Shown: piece by piece, positions 33,746 to 45,733 of the stretch | Layout of the letters: every line of letters starts with the position of its first letter | How positions within the stretch are numbered: position 1 is the stretch's first letter | Origin: Carya illinoinensis | Taxonomy: Eukaryota > Streptophyta > Magnoliopsida > Fagales > Juglandaceae | Assembly (NCBI RefSeq): GCF_018687715.1 | Contig: NC_056759.1 | Span: forward strand, 4,903,501 to 4,967,500 | Length of the DNA: 64,000 bases | Reading direction: 5' to 3' | Program-made: the position numbers and the translations under genes | Notes under the pieces: generated by a model | Database searches by the model: none | Told to the model about the DNA's origin: nothing | What the model saw: only the letters and a program-made list of their open reading frames with translations

Positions 33746-34303
33746 CTCTATAAAAGAATTATTCAGTTCATCTTCTTTTACATCTCATCTTCTTCACTTT
33801 CTGAAATTAATCTGTATTCTTACTCTGCAATCTCTTTCTGCTTACTCACTTTGCAATTGCTCAGCAATCTTCTCATTACCAAAACATGAGGTATTCTGCA
33901 CCTCGTTCACCAGTTGTTTATACTTCTTCCGTAGGTGTTATAATGCAATCCAATAATGATCTGACTAATAAGTCAGATAATGAACTTATCTAGAGCTTGT
34001 GAGTTTCGGTACTCGATACTCATCAGCCATTGTCGCATATTCTCAACGACTGCAATCCAGGATTGGTGGGGTTGACAAACTCCACAAGAATATTTCTATT
34101 CTTCAAAGGCTTCTTATGGAATCTAACATGAAGATAGAAGCAGTAAAGCGAGAGAACAGAAATTTAAAATCTTTGCTTAACTCTTCTTTTCGAGTGGCTA
34201 CTCCTTTAAATAGGAAAGGCATGCAAATTTTTGAAGAGCATGAGCGTTTAAAGATTGAGGCAAAGAGCCTCAAATTTTTGTAATTTTGCTTTATGATAAT
34301 AAA
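33746..34303 (+). pseudogene. Antisense mini-gene inside the chromovirus, coiled-coil ORF of unknown family
   Basis: On the plus strand, opposite to the retroelement, lie CTCTATAAAAG (33746-33756), a pyrimidine-rich leader, ATG at 33886, and an ORF of about 130 codons ending TAA at 34281-34283. AATAAA follows at 34298-34303. The first part reads RYSAPRSPVVYTSSVGVIMQ up to a TAG at 33991. A small frameshift before that stop moves the rest to another frame: LVSFGTRYSSAIVAYSQRL, then a heptad-like helix (KNISILQRLLMESNMKIEAV, KRENRNLKSLLNSSF). A promoter, leader, ORF and poly(A) signal in order suggest a real former transcription unit. No enzyme motif is visible and the family was not recognised. 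Candidates are an accessory antisense ORF of retroelements or a captured fragment of another mobile or viral element. Confidence 0.5.
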
Positions 34304-34319
34304 ATAATACTTCACAAAT

Positions 34320-35170
34320 ATTCCTATTTGTGTTTCTATCTTCTGATATATGTTTTATGTGTTCCATTTTATTTCTTTCAGGGATTTTCATATATATGAC
34401 ATGATTCAATGACTCATATAAATAGGCATTTAATCATGCATATCCAAACTCCCAGTAATCTTCAAGTTAATAAAAACCTCAAGGAGTTCTACTAGTTTAG
34501 GACTAACTTACTTCTTTATAATCGCAACAATCAGTCCTCTTCCTATGTGGTACTTCGATAACTGACCAGTTAATAACTTAAACTTAAGACTTTCTCTCTT
34601 ATGATTATCATAACTCTTCTATCTATCATGTAAATGATTTGTTCCTAATGTTCACATAAATCCTCAAAACTAAGATTTTACTCCCCATAAAATAGTATCC
34701 AAAAAGAAGATCAATCTATGTATCCATAAAAATAGTGCTTTGCCAGAGATCATTTACTGGCAGAGTGGTAAAACTATTATCATAAATGAATCCTACTATG
34801 GCTAAAGCTTCTCCTAATCAAATTACTCTTCCAAACACAATTTCTATCGTATTCTCAGAATCAAAACAATTTTCCAAATATGTAGAATACCATTTATCAA
34901 CCCTAAATATCCTTTCTCATATTATTAAAAGGTATTCTATATTTACATTGGTATGAACAATAATACTTCTAATGAAAATTGTTACTCTTACCACTAGGGT
35001 AACAATTCAGCTTCCAAACTGAATTCTCAAGTACTACTTCAATTAATAGAAACAATCACTCGTTTGAATCAAACAATGTACAATTTATCAACCCCAATGA
35101 CTTGACATACTCCAAAATAACCATAATGTAATACTACCATCAATTGTAATCAAATCAACTTTAACTATGT
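34320..35170. other. Internal noncoding stretch of the chromovirus
   Basis: No gag-pol domain was recognised on either strand between the antisense ORF and the residual gag. The sequence is AT-rich and without long open frames. The normal 4-5 kb of gag-pol is missing. Confidence 0.6.
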
Positions 35171-35422
35171 TTAACCACACATAGGTCCTAGTAAAATACC
35201 AGTGACGATACCAGCTCCTGCAATTCCTAGGGCGCCAGCATCTACGTCTCTCTGAGTGACAGCATATACTCTAATGAGTATGTGCACTTGCCGTAGTTGT
35301 GAATGTCTAAACACGTTAGTCAGCAAACTTACCACCTCAGCTAATCCTTCATCCATCGAGGAATTCTGATCCTCTTGATTGTTATCTCCCTTAGGATTCC
35401 GAGGTATTCTACCCCGAGTCAT
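35171..35422 (-). pseudogene. Residual chromovirus gag start fused to a protease-region scrap
   Basis: ATG at 35422 on the minus strand, about 150 bp after the primer site, reads TRGRIPRNPKGDNNQEDQNS and GLAEVVSLLTNVFRH, the usual start of Ty3 gag. It then jumps to RVYAVTQRDVDAGALGI and GAGIVTGI, which resembles the segment just before the protease in Tekay-type elements. The capsid core and zinc knuckle between them are deleted. The frame ends at 35171. It is unlikely to form particles; it may be kept because the region near the primer site is needed in cis. Confidence 0.6.
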
Positions 35423-35574
35423 GTGTTTATTCTTGAAACACACGAGTATATGTATTAAAACCACATACTACCTTTCATACCTTAAGAAATTCAAGCCTAC
35501 TGACGACTAAAATTTCAAGCCTAATGTTTGGTGCATTTCCTAAGGACATGTGGATTTACTGCCCAGAGACGTAT

Positions 35575-35587
35575 TGCTTTGATACCA
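35575..35587 (-). other. Primer-binding site of the chromovirus
   Basis: TGGTATCAAAGCA on the minus strand, three bases after the 5' LTR end, differs at one position from the initiator tRNA-Met complement TGGTATCAGAGCA. It supports minus orientation. Confidence 0.85.
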
Positions 35588-35590
35588 CCC

Positions 35591-38500
35591 TGTGACGCCC
35601 CCAAATTCTGTTTGGGATCGAACCGACATTTGAAGCGTCGAGACATGCAACACAAGGTTATCTGCCCCCGTTCATGACATATAAGATGCAATATTCCTAA
35701 CATGCATCTAACAATATGCAATATTCGCAGCGGATAAATTTTTTTCTTTAGCAATACTATGCACCAAATTGAAAATATCCCAAATGCTTAAAACATACTT
35801 CATACATAAAAATCCATTGAACAACTAAGATCACAACATTAGTCCAAAATGGTTATGATCCAAAAAGTACTAGAGATGCAACTCAATCGTACAAGTAGTA
35901 ATTTACGTTAATTACTATATTAACATTGATGTCGCACCGTCGTTTAGTCAACTGTGTCTAGTTGATCAGCTCCTGACTCTCCTTCAGGTCCTGTAAAAAG
36001 ATCTACCATTCAGAGGGAATGGTAGTTGGGACTACCAAAGTGAGATTTGATTACAAATCTCAGTAAGTTAACAAAAAACTTCCACACAAACTAATGATGC
36101 ATGGATGACAGTAAAAGCATAAATGCATAATCAAATTCATAAGTAATTAAAGCATAACTTGGCGTACAACATAGCATAATTGACATAACTTAAATTGAAA
36201 CATGAACTGACCTTGACTTGACATGAACTTGATCTGAAACTTGACTTAGCATGAAATTGCTTTAAAACTTGAATTAACATGAAAAATACATACTCCACAG
36301 TTGTTGTGGCCCCATGTATTCTACGTGTAAATACATACTCCACAGTTGTTGTGGCCCCATGTATTCTACACAAACTTGACTTAACATGAAAAATACATAC
36401 TCCACAGTTGTTGTGGCCCCATGTATTCTACGTGTAAATACATACTCCACAGTTGTTGTGGCCCCATGTATTCTACGGAAACTTATTCTTTGACTGCTTA
36501 AATACATACTCCACAGTTGTTGTGGCCCCATGTATTCTACGTGTCACAATTGTTGTGTCTCACGTAGTGTATGCATCACAATTGTTGTGACCCCATACAT
36601 AAGTAATCAAGATGAAACGTGACTAGAATACGAAAGGACTGAAGCCCTGACGTAACATAACGTGACTTGAACATAACTTGAAATATATGACCAACTTGAG
36701 ATAGAAATATTTCGTAACATGACATAACATATAATAGACAACATATTTAACATGACATACTTGCAACAGTGAATATTACATTACTTGACATACATGTAAT
36801 AGATGGCATACTTAGCATGATGTACTTGTAATGTATAGTAATACATGACAGAATATATTATGTAACAGATAAAAACTGATGACAAGAATAAATTCTGTAT
36901 AACAAACAATTACGTGATGACTTGGTATGGCATGACATATATTATAAAACACATACATATACTGTAGTTCATTTACTTAGCACACATACACAGTAGACTG
37001 CTAGTAAGTTAAAAGCTAACTTACCTCGATCTCTGCGTTTCTTATAAAACCTTAAGCGCGATCACGAGGAACTGTAATTAGTGATTCTAAAAGTTAGCAT
37101 TAAATCACTAATAAATTAAAATATGAAAAATACTAACTTAAAGAGTAAAATTTCCATTTTACTCTCTGCATGTAGGAAAATGACCGTTTTACCCATAACT
37201 TAAGGATTTTGCATACTAATTCCAGATGTCACTAAAATTTACATACCTCATGTAAATTTTATCTTCAATTCAAATATCAATTTAGAAAAATTTAAAACTA
37301 ATCACAACTATTAAAACTCCATAGGGCCGAAATTCTCATATGCTATTTCCATTGATTTTTGTTTTCTAACTTGTTTTGATCAACCTTTTGATCTATGACT
37401 TATAAATATGTGATCTTCAAACCAAACCATCACATGGTTTAAAAAGATGTCCTAAAACATATATAAGCTTCTAATTCAAGATCACATGGTTAGAAATTAA
37501 CCAAAACATAAATTTAGCCAAGAGCATCCACACTTTGGCTTATCTGAATATCTCTTTGCATAAAATTTCATATCTTTGAAACTAACATCAAATATCTTCA
37601 AAATAATAATATAACATGTATATAAGATGCTTAGGATCCTCCAATAAAATTATCAAAGTTGTTGGAATAGGTTTAAACCACCAAAGAGTTAAACTTTCTC
37701 AAAACAGAAACTGTTTTTCCTCTTCCAGTTTCTAAGTTTCTAAATCTAAGAAAATATTTCATCAAAACCTTTAATCATGCAAAAATCCTCAACCAATAGT
37801 CATATATACATGTTAACAATACTCCATAAAAATTTTGGACCAATATCTATCCATTAGCTTGGTCAAAAGCTCCAAACTATAACATATTCTCTAGTTTATC
37901 TTCCAGAATGACCTTTCTATACTTTACATAATATTTGACTAACCAAATGATCTTCAAATGGTACAAATAAGATATCCACGTAAACTAAACTAAAAAAGGA
38001 ACAACTTATATGAAGGAGACTTTATGATAAAATACTTACAAAAGCTTCGAAATGGGCATGCAAAAGAACTCCTAAAAGCTGTCCGAGAGAGAGTGTTTGA
38101 TATTCTTTTAATGGAAAGTATAAATGAAAATAATTTCGTGGGGAGAGGTGGCTGAAGATACTTAGGGATGAGATATGAAAGAGATGAGACTGGAGTGAGA
38201 GTTAAGTGTAGGACTCTCTTACCTGAAGTGAGAGTTAAGTGTAGGACTCTCTTACCCGGAGTGAGAGTGGAGTGTAGGACTCTCTTACCTAATAATATCT
38301 ACAAAAATCAATTCAAGATATTTTTACCCAATAATATCCACGAAATTAGCTTAAATATTTTTATCTAATAATATCCACAAAATTAGCTTAAGATATTTTT
38401 ATCCAATAATATCTACAGTTTTAAACAGACATTTTGTCCGAAAATATGAAAAAATGTTATTGCGACATAAAACCTTAAATAACCCTCCGAGTCTAATGGC

Positions 38501-38702
38501 ACAAACCATAATACATTTTGACACTTCTAACTATCTGCGATAATCAAAAACACACTTCTGATACCATAGTAAATAATAACACTAACTATGTAGTTAGCCA
38601 AAAACCTATACGATTAATGGATTCGTGAAAACTTATAGGGTCTTCACGAGGTTCGTAAAGTTAATAGAAATTTCACAATTGAATTTCTAGCGGACTGTTA
38701 CA
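35591..38702 (-). repeat. 5' LTR of the chromovirus
   Basis: 3112 bp, matching 30082-33183. It has five clear copies of the CATACTCCACAGTTGTTGTG unit (36285-36610) against four in the other LTR, and three copies of the 31-bp GGAGTGAGAG repeat (38190-38290) against four. The differences arose after or during insertion. The promoter for the element's minus-strand transcript should lie within it but was not pinpointed. Confidence 0.92.
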
Positions 38703-39850
38703 CACAAGGCATTCCGATGAAGGAGGCAAATCTTTCTCCAATTTTTTCAATAAAATTCAAAATAATAAAGAAACCAAACAACAGAGAACGGAAAATTACC
38801 CCAAACAGTGTGAGAAAGAACTAGTAGTGCCAATTAACCTCCACAAGCATCGATTAAGGCTTAGAAGCAAAGAAACGAAAGAGGAATTAACTTCAGCATA
38901 GCTCAAGGCTAAATCAGTCCATGCGGTTCATCCTATTCATACTTAATTCTAACCAGCACTTCATTGCAATGCCCTAGAAATGAAAACGCACGTATATCTT
39001 GAACTTATTTCCTTCTAGATTCTTTAACAAAAAATGGGTAACAGGCGCTGAATCCGACCAATGCCAACAATGCCCCACCATATGATCTTGCTATTCATAA
39101 AATATTTTATGCAAAGAGAGAGAGAGAGAGCGAGAGAGGGATGATGAAGTGGCCTCTTCTTGGAGAGAAATTATGGTGGGTTTGGCACAACACGAGGACA
39201 TGCAAGTGATTAGGATCCCTTAGCTATCAACAAAAAATAGCAATCTACAAGCAACCCACCACCCACAATCTACGAGCAAAGAGAGACAAAGCATCAATGA
39301 GAAAGCACCCATGACCTCGCTCAGCAAATTTACAAGTAAAGAGAGACAAACCACCCATGACCTCGCTCAGCAAATTTACCTAGTGGAGTTACCTCTCTCA
39401 GTACACAAGCAATAGCAAGGGGGCTCACAATGGAAATGGACCTAGGAATGGCCATCGATGGGTGGCGCTGGGCCAAGGGATGGTCGTTACAGGGTGGTGC
39501 TAAGCAGGCAACTCGACGCTGGTGCTGGGGCAACACGGGATGTGTAAATTCAAGGGGCAACAGAGGAGAAATGAACGGCGGCATAGGACAAAGGGATGGG
39601 CGGGGCAGGGCGGTTCTGGACTGAGGGATGGCTGTCGCTGGGTGGCGTTGGACAGGCGACTTGGGTGCTGGGCAACGAGGGTGCTGAAGATGCAGTTCAA
39701 TCTAAAATTTGAAATTCATTGGCCGGGTAAAACAAGCATTTCAACTGATGTACATCAAACAAAAAACACGTTTTTTTTTTTTAAAGAGCAAGCACGTAGG
39801 GTGTACACTGTGTGCATCACTATAGTGGCTATTCTATAGAATTACTTTTA
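38703..39850. other. Spacer right of the chromovirus
   Basis: No gene was supported. It contains a GA microsatellite (39115-39138) and a local duplication of CCCATGACCTCGCTCAGCAA (39310 and 39354, unit about 47 bp). A GC-rich stretch (39425-39700) has open frames on both strands that lack any domain and share a GGGTGGCG(C/T)TGG word, so they are probably repeat-derived. Its end at 39790-39846 contains CACTATAGTGGCTATTCTAT. Confidence 0.45.
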
Positions 39851-42780
39851 ATAATATACTAACTTCAATGAATCTACACCACCAACGTCAAGTAAAGAAA
39901 GCTACAGATCCGAATCCTTTTTTTTCTTTTTTCTTTTTTTATTTTATTTTAAAGGGGGGTATCCGTCCAAATAAATCTGATAGAAATACAGGCGTATAAT
40001 TGAATTTGGGCATATGTTAAACTTGGATATCCGGTTTTATACCTTTTTTTTTTAAATCTTATTAACTTTTTCTAAAAGACTTTTTGGGCTTTTTTATGTT
40101 TAAAATCTTATTAAGAGGATTGTAACTGGACTCATTCTATATTTATTATTTAAAAAAAAAAAAAACCGTGAAAAACTCATTATTCTGAACTTATTTTGGG
40201 CCTTTTATGTACAAACTTTTTTAAGGTTTTTAAATACATATTTTATAATTCTTTTATGTTACTTATTTTTTTAGATTTTATTTATAAAAAAAAAAAAAAA
40301 ACTTTATAGCTAATTCAAATTTTTACAAGAGAAAGATATAAATAATGTTGAAAAAATACATGCAAGAACAAAATATAAGTCAATGGCAGATATTTAATAT
40401 TTTCTCCGGCTAAGCTATTTTGTCGCTATGATAGCTCCTTCTAATTATGACTAATCCCTTTGAAAAAAACATACGTGAAAGATTTTCCTTTGAAGCTAAT
40501 GTAGACCTGTGACCAAAAATTAAATTCTTTCAATCCCCAAATTGAATAGAAAATCTAAGAAAGAAATGCAAGCAGTTTATTGCATAAAAAATGAAAAACC
40601 ATCCAAAGCTCGTGCCCCTTTCTGTCCTTCAAGAGAAATAAAAGAGACTTCAAAACCCCTGTTCACTAAAAATATTCATAGTTTTAAATGCTGCATTGTA
40701 ACATTTTTTAAAAGTTAGTCTAAAAACAAATAAATGTAAGCCTACTGCATTGGGTTAATCCAGACATTTATTAGCGTGGTTTTAAGAGTCATTTGTTTAG
40801 GTACGGTGCTACAGATACTGTTAGTGGCTCCCGCTGGGAGTTACCGTTAGGTAAAAAAAAAAATTTTATCTTTTTAATTTTTTTTTAAAATTATTTTTTA
40901 ATACTTTTAAATATTTTAAAAATATATAACAAAATTATAATAATATTATAAAAAAAATTACTTAATCATTAAAAATAAAATAAAATAAGACCAACGGTAC
41001 CCAGCAAGGGCCACCAGCGGTAGCTCTACCATTTTCCTTTGTTTAGTGAAAACCAATGACAGAGGGTTTGTCAGCCATTGCAGTAGCCTCCATCTTTGAC
41101 TTGATCACGTCTTGACCATATACTTTGAATGGATCAATAGCTATAGTTGTCTGAGGTCACCTCTAGATAGTAAAGTAGCACCGTTGGTAATAAAATTCAG
41201 TAGTCAATGTAGTGATTTTTAACCTGGTCAAAGGGGCAACATTAATAGCGTCCTGATAATGATATTTTTACCATTTTTTTTTATTATTTTATCACTTATA
41301 ATATATTTATTTTTTATTATTATTTTTAAATATCTTTTTAATATTCTTAGTTATTAAGAAAAAATTTAAAAAATATATAATTTTAATAAAAGTCAAGTAA
41401 AAGAAAAAATTTTTAAAAATTAAAAATTAAAAAAAATAATAAAATAATAATAAAAGAGTGATAAGTGTATTATTATTTATATAATCAATAAAGGATCTCT
41501 TCAACCCTCTAAACGGGTTATTAGACCCGTAAAACACGTTAGAAAGACTTTGCAGGAAAAGGAAAAACCCTCTTATAAATTGTTATTAAAATTTAATAGC
41601 AAAAGGCGAAAAAGCTAGTGTGATAAATAATGCACTTGCTTTTACATGATACTTAATCCTTGCAAAATCATATTGCGAATGGAAACTTTGTTCAGTGCTA
41701 TATCAAAATCTAAAAAAATGGGTATATATTAAAAATAATAATTTATTATGTTATTATAAAAATATTATTATTATTATTATTATTTTACCTTAAACCTCAA
41801 TTTATATCTTCTAGTTTTTGCTTGAACTTTTCTGTTCATTTCAATAACAGCCTGAAACAAAATTTTAATAAGACCCTAAGGAGAAAATCGGCTCTAATAT
41901 GAATGGGCTTCGTTGAATTGGGTTCACTAACTTCACTCGAACCATAGCCTAATAGAATTTTAGGCTTGAAAGTACGGTCAATCTAAAAAATAAGGAAATC
42001 GTCGATTTTCTAAAAGAGAATGTAACGCACTCAATTTTTTGGAACTGATTCCGTTGAGGTAAAAAATGTTAACTTAATAAATAAAAATAAAAAGAACTAA
42101 AAACTTTCATATATAAATTGAATTCAAAATATTAAAATAATTTAAACTGTTCGTACATAAAACCAACACTAACTAAAATTCAAATTATTCTATAAAAAGA
42201 CATTTTTTCTATCACTCTTATTCAAATCCTTTCACATGTTATCTAAGTCCTATTTTCGTCTTGCTCTTTTTTGATATTTATAAAATAAAATTTTATAGGT
42301 AAAAGATAAATTAAATAGAAATGATTAAGTAGCAATGATGAAAACTCCACCAACGTATCAGGATGTCTAGTGTTTAAAGCAACTCTACAGTTGTAAGAAA
42401 ACAAATTAGAAACACGACCAAGAATTTCCAACCAGTAGTAGAGCTTTAGTAAGAGACTAACCAATACGATTACTGATCAGAAATTAGAGTCCAAATGGAA
42501 AAAATCCTTTTGCCCTCAGACACGTTCCGACAAATTGTAAACAAAAAAATAACTGCAACTTTGCGTTGCCGCACAGCATAAATTCTTCAATTTAATGCAC
42601 AATACGTCAACCTCATCTTCAATTTACAAAGACTTTTTTTTTTTTTTATAGCCATGTTGATATCTCATTAATTATTGCTAAAATCATAAACATCACTCAA
42701 CTCAAATTCTCTTAATATATGGGACTTACTACTTTTTTCAACTTAGTAAGGCTGAACAATGATACGTCAGCGTCAATTTT
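39851..42780. other. AT-rich spacer with MITE-like repeats
   Basis: No gene was recognised. Poly(A)/poly(T)-rich sequence. One MITE-like inverted repeat is annotated separately (40792-41037). A second AT-rich block at about 41255-41490 begins and ends with related ATTATTTTATCACTTATAAT and GAGTGATAAGTGTATTATTA phrases in opposite sense, suggesting another small inverted-repeat element. Confidence 0.45.
40792..41037. mobile_element. MITE-like inverted-repeat element
   Basis: Left arm GGTACGGTGCTACAGATACT ...GTGGCTCCCGCTGGGAGTTACCG; right arm, in reverse complement, GGTAGAGCTACCGCTGGTGG ...CCCTTGCTGGGTACCGTTGG. The arms of about 50 bp are related but diverged, around a 120-bp A/T core. No coding capacity. 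The superfamily is not assigned; the target duplication is not clear. Confidence 0.5.
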
Positions 42781-42799
42781 GGTGCCAAACCGAAACCCT

Positions 42800-45330
42800 A
42801 CCAATGTGGGAGAATGATGCTTAAAACTGACCTAAACGGGTCAACTGGGGGAAAGAAAACCAATTTCATTATCTTGACATGTGTCGGCGCAGTCTTCAGT
42901 CTTGTTGAGACCCCAACAAAAATCGCCCTAGGACAAAGTCCTAAACATGCATGGACAACCGAGATTGGGCCACATATGGGGTCGAGCCTAGCTATGGAAG
43001 ACTTCTCTAAGGGTCTAGTGCAAACCCTAGGAAGATTGTTGGAGTGGCACAGATCAATTGAAAGATGGCTCAAATATTTCCATTTGACTGAGTCATGGCT
43101 CAGCCCTAATAGCCCATTGACACTATTGTTGACATGTCATGATAGCCCCACAGGTCATACCTTGACATGCCCTGATAGCCTCACAGGCCATCAACATGTC
43201 CAGCACCATCAGCATACCCAACAGCCAATCAGCATGCCCACAGGTATGCGATAGCCCCAACCATGGCACGCCCCTAACAGCTTCGCAGGCATGCCATGGC
43301 CCCTGCCATGGCACACACTTGACAGCACCACCATCATGCCATGGCACGCACTTAACAGCATCGCTAGTATGCCATGGCACACTCATGTCAGCCGCACAAA
43401 CATGCCGTAGGTGTGCCATGGCAAGAGGACAATCACACAGCTAGCTTGCTTACATGCCTTGGCTCATGCCCTGACACGCAGCAGGCGCCCATGGAGGCTA
43501 CTGGTCATGTGCAGACCATGCGTGCAGGCCTACACATTCCCTCGACCCTATGCACCTACGCACATGCATGCGCGCCCCAGTACCACTTAGCGAGGATAGT
43601 GGCCTGCTCTCTCAGGCAAGCCATCCAGCGCACGGCTCCAACCCACTGGGCATGTCATCCAGTTCACGACTCTAGCATATGCCCTGCAGTCCTAACGCCC
43701 AGACTGTCGGCTTAAGCCATGCAAGCCCATTGCCCAAGCCACCAGCCGGAGCCATGCCTGACCACCGCCCAAGCCACTTGACTAGGCACTACAGCAGAAG
43801 CACAGCTCCACCATGTGCCCACCATCAGGCTTAGGTTTGGCACCATGCCATGCCACCATCAGCAAGCCATGCATAGCGTCATACCGTGCCAACCACTAGA
43901 CCACGCATGGCACCATGCCATGCCATGCAGTCGTGCCATTCAACAGACCCATGCGTGGCACCATGCCACACCTAGCAACAAGCCATGCACGGCCCCAAGT
44001 CGTACCAACCATCAAGCCATGCACGGCATCATGCCATGCATATCATGAGCCACCATGTCCCGCCCATCACTATGTTGTTGCTTTAGTTTATTTATTTAAT
44101 TTATTTTGCTAGGGGCCTTTTGGTGTTTTCCAACTTATAAGCTCTATAAATAGGACTCTTAGTCATTTCATTTGTATCTTTTGGCATTTACTCTAGAGGG
44201 AGATTATTTGTTAGGAGATCATCTTTCGATGCTTGAGTACTTGGGCTACTTGGGTGCAATTCATGAATCCCAATGAGAGGATCATCACCCTGCAATTCGT
44301 GAATTGGTGTTGATTCAATGTATCAATCTTATAAGTATTTTCCTTTTTCCATTCAATTAGCAATCTTTGTTCTTGTTTATTTCCTAGTTTGTTCATCTAT
44401 ATTTTCTTACCTATCAAACATAGTCTAAGCATTATTCTTACTTTTCTTTGATTTCTCAAACTATTCATATATATCAAAAAGTGAGTTTTCATCTTTTCTT
44501 TGTTGAGTCATTTATTCTTTTTTCATATCTATTTTCCCATTGATCTTATATTTTCTTGCATCTTCTCATATTCCAAACACAAATCATGCCTAGCCCATTC
44601 CAATTCCATAATTCTTTTGTTCTTTATTCATATAACATTCTAGATCTACCATTCCCAAGAGATCTAGCCAAAATACCAATTACCACATACTTTCCATACA
44701 CTTTCCTACCACCCAAACACTAATTTGGCCTCCGTTAATCCATAATTCATCCTAGATCTAATTTCCATCATCATAAAACCCTAAATCTATCATAGATCTA
44801 TTCCATAAAGCCATGAAACCCTAGATCTAGCCTAGATCTATTGCCTCCAACAAGCCTAGCCGTAAACCCTAATTTCCATAAGGATTTCCTTCATTTTAGG
44901 AAACCCTAATCCTAGCCTCCAATTCCTACATTTTTGGATCTCATTCTACACATCACAAACCCTAAGATCTGACTCATTTTTGACCTAACCAAAACCCTAG
45001 ACCACCAAAAACAACTCTTCCAAAATTCGCAGCCCTATCCATTCACCTTCAAACCCTAGCCTCGGTTCACCATACCAACCCTAAACATCACCCAAGTGTT
45101 ACCAACACTAAGGGTCATCATCAAGTCATCCTACGTTGTATCAAACACACAAATTCACCACTTAGATCACCCGAATTCATTATCATCATCAAATCCACCA
45201 CTAAACAGCATACCTTCATTAACCTAGGAACCCTTCATTACCATATCATAGCTGAGACCAAGCAAGACGATGAGGAACATTCGGTCATCATAAGGTGACG
45301 CGAGACTCGTGGAACCTAATGTTTGGAGAC
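42800..45330 (+). repeat. GC-rich repeat region with LTR-like promoter
   Basis: 43140-44050 is a degenerate repeat of CATGCCATGGCA-type words with many short open frames on both strands (for example 42814-43254), none with a domain. It is followed by GCTCTATAAATAGGAC (44141-44156), a good TATA box, then a leader-like A/T and C-rich stretch with many AAACCCTA and CTAGATCTA repeats (44590-45080). The order (U3-like, TATA, long R-U5-like stretch) resembles a large LTR. Clear TG...CA ends and a target duplication could not be fixed. TGTGGGAGAATGATGC at 42804 is a candidate start. Confidence 0.4.
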
Positions 45331-45391
45331 TAGATCGAGGTCCCCAATAGCTCTGCCATCGGCATCGTCAATGACTCTGCCATGAGTCTAC

Positions 45392-45589
45392 GAAGAAGGG
45401 TCTAGCAAATGAGAAGAAACCCTAAATGATTGAGGAAGAAGAAGACGGAGAAGAAAGGGGGCGGCAACATTCGTAACTTCGTTTAATCCTATTTTGGAAC
45501 GACGAAATTTGACTCACCACCCCCTTTCTTCCTCATCTTCTTCTTACTCAATCATTTAGGATTTCTTCTCATTTGCCAGACCCTTCTTC
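45392..45589. repeat. 73-bp foldback (hairpin) repeat
   Basis: Left arm 45392-45464 and right arm 45517-45589 are reverse complements with about seven mismatches over 73 bp (GAAGAAGGGTCT.GCAAATGA at the outer ends). They enclose a 52-nt loop. The loop phrase TTTAATCC.ATTTTGGAACGA recurs right after the right arm (45591-45612). A hAT-like terminus (GAACAACCCTA, ending 45733) lies about 140 bp to the right. Confidence 0.8.
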
Positions 45590-45722
45590 GTTTAATCCCA
45601 TTTTGGAACGATGACATTTCACTCTATTTAACTCGTCTGCCGACCGGTTCTTCACTGGTTTCTGTCGGTTCTTAAGTCCAGCAGCCGGTTTCCATTAGTG
45701 GAGATCGGTTTTTCGGTTTGGT

Positions 45723-45733
45723 GAACAACCCTA
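45723..45733 (-). mobile_element. hAT-like terminal end, partner not found
   Basis: GAACAACCCTA, whose complement TAGGGTTGTTC resembles hAT terminal repeats, closes a stretch rich in CGGTT words (45640-45720) like subterminal repeats of nonautonomous hAT elements. No matching left end was located. Confidence 0.35.

Larger units (their letters stand above)
30082..38702 (-). mobile_element. Nonautonomous Tekay/Del-like chromovirus with 3.1-kb LTRs
   Basis: Two direct LTRs (30082-33183 and 35591-38702) flank only 2.4 kb. On the minus strand the LTR begins TGTAACAGCCCGCTAG and ends GGGGGCGTCACA. A tRNA-Met-type primer site follows the 5' LTR (35575-35587) and a purine tract precedes the 3' LTR (33185-33195). 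The 3' flank phrase TTTCGAGGATGAATTTTTTT is typical of Tekay-type chromoviruses. Target duplications are CACAG (30077-30081) and CACAA (38703-38707), one mismatch. Gag is reduced to its start fused to a protease-region scrap; RT, RNase H, integrase and chromodomain are absent. It therefore depended on helper elements. LTR pairs differ at only a few positions per hundred by eye. Confidence 0.92.

Noticed and set aside
33746..34303. Assignment of the antisense unit to a plant pararetrovirus or to the Tat-type antisense ORF
   Set aside because: Promoter layout is suggestive but no diagnostic protein motif was seen, and the host element looks Tekay/Del-like, not Tat. It is left as unknown.
36137..36531. 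Open frames with repeated HGATTTVEY peptides
   Set aside because: They are translations of the LTR minisatellite and vary with copy number; no support as a protein.
39330..39839. GC-rich open frames on both strands
   Set aside because: No domain, repeated GGGTGGCG words, and overlapping frames on opposite strands.
42814..44112. His/Pro/Cys-rich open frames
   Set aside because: They derive from the CATGCCATGGCA repeat; overlapping frames on both strands and no domain.
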